Position numbers and translations under genes: made by a program. A stretch of DNA of 64,000 nt, from positions 35,912,501-35,976,500 of the forward strand of contig NC_088106.1 in NCBI RefSeq assembly GCF_036370855.1, in the 5' to 3' direction. Below, piece by piece: positions 60,801 through 64,000 of this stretch; position 1 is the stretch's first letter; the number at the start of each line of letters is the position of its first letter. Under the pieces are notes generated by a model. It searched no databases, was not told the origin of the DNA, and saw nothing but the letters and a program-made list of their open reading frames with translations. The DNA comes from Dromaius novaehollandiae. Lineage: Eukaryota > Chordata > Aves > Casuariiformes > Dromaiidae.

Positions 60801-61120
60801 CTCCTGGGTCCTGCCACATTACAAACCCATCAAACACATGTCCAGGTCCCCCTGCAACAACGTCTCTTGCATTATGCCCCATTTTGGGCACAATCAAAGG
60901 CACACAAGCATGGATGCAAAACAGGCTTCCAAGCTCACGCTTCCAAGACCATCTTGCAATGGCACCTCTCTGCTCAGCAGCACACACCCTTGCCAAGCCA
61001 CCCTCCCCACCTCTCCCCAAACTAACACCTGCCGCCACCTACCTGGGAGCTGCTGCCTGAGCTCGACCAGTCCATCGGCTGGGCTGACCTGGCCAATGCC
61101 AGCCTAGCTTTTTTCACCAC
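54869..61120 (-). CDS. Sixteen tandem 78-nt exons encoding a 26-residue repeat
   Basis: Exon copies, from left: 54869, 55305, 55743, 56119, 56555, 56946, 57384, 57820, 58258, 58634, 59069, 59460, 59778, 60216, 60652 and 61043, each 78 nt. Every copy follows an AG acceptor (mostly ttttgctttgcag) and fifteen precede gtaggtgg. Phase 0 is open in all sixteen and would give 16 x 26 residues: AVKTAGLASARS at the start and MDWSSSGSSSQ at the end, with no cysteine and a serine-rich second half. Phase 1 (GEDSWAGIGQ..) is open in fifteen but has a TAG in the copy at 61043. The last 33 nt of the exon are invariant in all copies; variation is confined to the first 45. Being symmetrical, any number of copies could be spliced in or skipped without a frame change. 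No homologous protein is known to me. The first exon and promoter should lie right of the window. Confidence 0.6.
59778..59855 (-). CDS. Array exon copy 13, donor lost
   Basis: The only copy whose donor is changed: CAG is followed by ttaggt, not gtaggt, and the adjoining intron lacks about 120 bp compared with its neighbours (unit 318 bp). The acceptor and reading frame are intact. This exon is probably skipped, or spliced at gtgcca 4 nt further on, which would break the frame. Confidence 0.7.
61043..61120 (-). CDS. Array exon copy 16, most diverged
   Basis: This first copy in transcription order has several changes of its own (VVKKARLALARS in phase 0). It carries a TAG in the phase-1 frame, the main sequence argument that phase 0 is the coding phase if the array is translated. 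Splice sites are intact. Edge copies of arrays usually diverge most because they take part least in exchange. Confidence 0.6.
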
Positions 61121-61236
61121 CTGCAATGCAAAAGGACACATTTTGAGGCTAAGGCACACAGAAAGAGTCACTGCCTCTTCTCTGTCAGGTCCTGCCACAC
61201 GCCAAGGACAGCAAACACATTCCCATGCCTGCCCCA

Positions 61237-64000
61237 CCAGGGTCTCTTCTACTGGCATCCCGTTTGCTCTTACTGACCGCCTACAAGAATGGATACACAA
61301 CACGTTTTCCAGCCTCATCTTGCAAGGTTAAGCATCGGGCTTAACCTGAGAAATTTTATGAGCCCTAGGCTATTCCCTAGCTCTCCCCATAAGCTCATTT
61401 TTAGTGCATATCAGCAAGATTCAATAGGGAAGCAGAAAAGCATGGTACTGCCTCTTACTTATCGCAATGCCACTAGCTATTTGTTGCGGATTATGAGATT
61501 TTCTTGTATTCCCCATCTCCCTCTCAGTGCAATGGGATGCTCAGAGACATCTGTTGTCAGAATTGCTTTTCATCTGGGAATCTCCACTGTAGCGTTGGCA
61601 ATGGAGAGAGGTCACCAAGCTGCTCTCACCACATGTTCAGTTATGACCTGTGTCCTCAGGTGGGCCTTCCCCTTCTGTGACTACCCTCTTGCTTTTGCTG
61701 CATTGAAATAACTTCTGTACTAGTAGCCGGAGACCCTTCTGCAAAGCTCATCCCAAGCTCTCTTTAAGGCCTCTTCTTTTCCTTATCCTGTCTGATCTTA
61801 CAGACTTCCCTGCTCTCCTGACCTCTGACAAACTATCTAGGACTCCAAGGACAACTTTCCCCTTCTCTACACAGTACTCCTTGCTTTCATAGTAAACCAT
61901 ACAGGGGGGTTTACTGGGACCCTTAGTCTTTCACTCTTGATTGTAAGAAACAGGCTGCTCATGCTCTTCATGCAGAATTTTAGCAGCCTGCAGGCTCCTG
62001 CGGCTTTTTCCTGGGCAGTCTTCTGTAGTATTTTACTAATTGCCTCTTCCTTATGTCGCTCCCTTTCTTGAAATGATCTGTGTACATCCTGGCTCTGGTT
62101 GGCTTGCACTCTGCTATTCTCATGTTAAGCCCAGCTGCACTTCACCACCCCAGAGTGACTCTCTCCAGTACCTCCCAGACTAAATCCTGCACAAACTAAA
62201 TCCAGACCAAGTCCACCACAGTGTCTTTTCTCACTGCTTCACAGACCACCTGGTGTAGGAAGCAGCCCTTTACAAGCAGGAGACACTTCAGGTCTGAAGG
62301 CATCGTCTCCTGACAGGGCCTCTGGCCTTCTAGCCAAGCATCACAAGACGTCAGTGCTGCCTCTGTGCCTCTTCCATCTTCCCCTTTGTGTGAGGCAGCC
62401 CAGCTGGAACCTCAGCCAGCCCTTCCAGGCCTTTGGCAGGCTCTCCCCCTCCTCCTCAGCGCAGGAGGAAGGCCAGGGCACAAAAGCCTGGAGCCTGCCC
62501 TGTCTGATGGAAAAGGGCAGAGAGGCATGCCTGCCTCTGCTTCGCCCAGTACCTACCGCTGTGTCACTGTTGAGCCATGCACAAATACTCCCCTGTGTCT
62601 CTCCCCATGTAGGTGTCACTTCCGCCTTGGGGGCTTTGGACCAAGGGCAGGGCTGTTCTCTTCAGTCTTTCAAAGCACTTTGTGTTCATGTCAGCCATGG
62701 TTGTCAGCCCAGAGGCTTTGTGTCCCTTGGCCAGGGCAGTTGCAAGGAGTTCAGGATCTAATGACAAGGCTGCTTTTCCTGTAACTCCAAGAGCCCCTGC
62801 CCTAAGGACCCTCTGCCAAATGCCTGCAGACCAGGTGATCATCTGAGGCTGCAGCCTCCCTCCAAACCCCCTCTCCCAGAACATCAGGTGATGTTTCATC
62901 CTCAGGAATTTAAATGCCCACAGGCATTTCCAACAACTCCAGGGCCTCACCCAGGGACATCCCCCCCGCCAGGGCTGGAGGCTCCCAGGGGCCAAGACCA
63001 GCTCCCCAGCATCAGCAGCCCCTGACTGCTCCCATCCCCTGGGGTCCAGTCGAGACTGCCCATGCCAGGCCAAGTCCTCCCTCACCTCCGCCACACACTC
63101 CCTGGGTGCGGCTCCCCAAGGCCAAGGGGAAAGTGGAACGGTTCATGGATAAATGAGCGGCCCAACCTCATCTCTCCCCCATTACCTCCATCACACCCTG
63201 CCCTGCCAGCCCCATCTCGTGGGCCTGCCTCCCCTCTCACCCACCCCGCAGGCCTCCCCCACGCCAACACCAGACATACCTGCCCAAGCTGGCAGGCCCT
63301 GCTGCGCACCCGGCCTCTTCTCCCCAGGCCGACACGGCGAAGGCCACAGGCGACCTCCTTCCCTCCTGTGCACATGGGCATCATGAGCAGCAACACACCA
63401 ACAGCCACCGACCACGGGGAGAACCACTCTGGCACAGAAACCCCACGGCCGGAGCCCTGAGTGCATCTGTGTTCCCATGGCGATAACGGCCACTCAGAAT
63501 GGAAGCAGAAGGGGGCCAGGAGGGGGCTGGGGGAGACGGCCCTGTAGCACTCGCCTCAGCACTGCCCACCACGGCTGCAGAGACCAAACCTGGGAGCAGC
63601 CAGCACTTGCTGCTTTGGACTGCGTCCCCCACTTGATGCCCAGCTGCTTTCCCAATCATGGTTTCTTCTGGGTGCAGAGGTTTGGGCCCGCCACTTGCAG
63701 CAGGACAAGAGCGCCCCAGCACTGTGCTGATGCTCAGAGAGGAGGATGTTATGCTACGATGCGACCCATCGTTCTCTGTCCCCACCAAAGCCCTCAGGCT
63801 GAGACCCCATCTGGGCATGTGCTGACACTCCCAAACCAGCCTGGATAACCGGTACTGCACACTGAACCCCAGAGGTTTAGGAGCACTGTGCAAGGGAGCT
63901 GGGCGTGTGGTGCTGCACATGCAGCACAGCCCCTCTGCGCCGCTCCCACTTTGCCTGCTGGGGAGCAGCGCTGAGTCCAAGCCCAGATGTCACAAAACAA
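61237..64000. repeat. Right copy of the tandem segmental duplication
   Basis: Matches 1-2764. It lies immediately upstream, on the minus strand, of exon copy 16. By analogy with the left copy, the promoter module should lie about 0.5-0.7 kb beyond the right end of the window. Confidence 0.95.
61867..62109 (-). CDS. Conserved short ORF upstream of the array (right copy)
   Basis: Identical in protein to the ORF at 631-873. Here it is 747 bp upstream of exon copy 16 on the same strand, so it could be an upstream exon of the array gene. No donor that would join it in phase to the array is evident after its TAG. Confidence 0.3.
   Translation of the reverse strand: MQANQSQDVHRSFQERERHKEEAISKILQKTAQEKAAGACRLLKFCMKSMSSLFLTIKSERLRVPVNPPVWFTMKARSTV

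Larger units (their letters stand above)
54840..61190. repeat. Tandem array of exon-intron units with higher-order structure
   Basis: Start-to-start distances between exon copies are 436, 438, 376, 436, 391, 438, 436, 438, 376, 435, 391, 318, 438, 436 and 391 bp. The series 438-376-436-391 recurs, and sequence differences recur at a period of about 2514 bp (55743 matches 58258, 56119 matches 58634, 56946 matches 59460). A second block is shifted by 2832 bp (57384 matches 60216). Units differ mainly in holding one or two copies of an inner word of about 60 bp, built on ccccattttgggcacaaccaaaggcacacaa. Length variation by unequal exchange is expected. Confidence 0.97.

Noticed and set aside
1-64000. 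CRISPR arrays, tRNA or rRNA genes, bacterial operons
   Set aside because: No spaced short palindromic repeats, no cloverleaf with A and B boxes and no rRNA segments were seen; the sequence is plainly vertebrate nuclear DNA.

Overview
The window looks like vertebrate nuclear DNA, most probably from a bird. It holds CR1-type LINE copies (one ending in a tandem ATTCTGTGA tail), LTRs with 5-bp target duplications, a decayed gammaretrovirus-like provirus, short GT-AG introns and alternating GC-rich and AT-rich stretches. The density of duplicated segments and of fast-evolving, germline-type genes suggests a microchromosome or another ampliconic region. No species can be named from the sequence.

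Layout. Bases 1-2764 are repeated in direct orientation at 61237-64000 with roughly 1% difference, so the window spans slightly more than one period (about 61.2 kb) of a tandem duplication. At 3.27-3.49 kb lies a minus-strand promoter module (CCAAT, CACGTG, AAGATGG) that recurs in opposite orientation at 39.10-39.33 kb. From 7.5 to 9.8 kb are two broken minus-strand TOPORS-like RING genes. A solo LTR (9936-10999) is followed by a plus-strand SPATA31-like gene (11.9-13.5 kb). A pyrimidine-rich minisatellite (15.0-15.8 kb) marks the change to AT-rich DNA. That DNA carries a decayed minus-strand coding region split by a second solo LTR (17-21 kb), a minus-strand fragment of a USP36/USP42-like deubiquitinase whose catalytic His is replaced (22.6-23.4 kb), and a CR1 LINE (24.5-25.8 kb).

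From 26 to 42 kb a plus-strand five-exon gene (32.6-37.5 kb, every intron phase 0, polyadenylation signal present) sits between two pairs of duplicated segments, 29.9/38.1 kb and 26.05/40.13 kb. A CpG-rich promoter with a downstream exon follows at 39.1-40.15 kb. An LTR-gag-pol relic lies on the minus strand at 42.0-47.0 kb, and 47-54 kb is almost featureless.

The most unusual element is at 54.8-61.1 kb: sixteen tandem copies of a 78-nt exon on the minus strand, separated by 240-360-nt introns. All sixteen acceptors and fifteen of sixteen donors are intact. In phase 0 every copy encodes a 26-residue serine-rich repeat, so the array could specify about 416 residues. A candidate final exon and an AATAAA lie downstream. 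The matching upstream region at 0-3.3 kb, with its own promoter, implies that a second copy of this gene continues to the left of the window. The first-order picture is an amplifying gene that grows at two scales: exon-intron units inside the gene, and the whole roughly 61-kb block.
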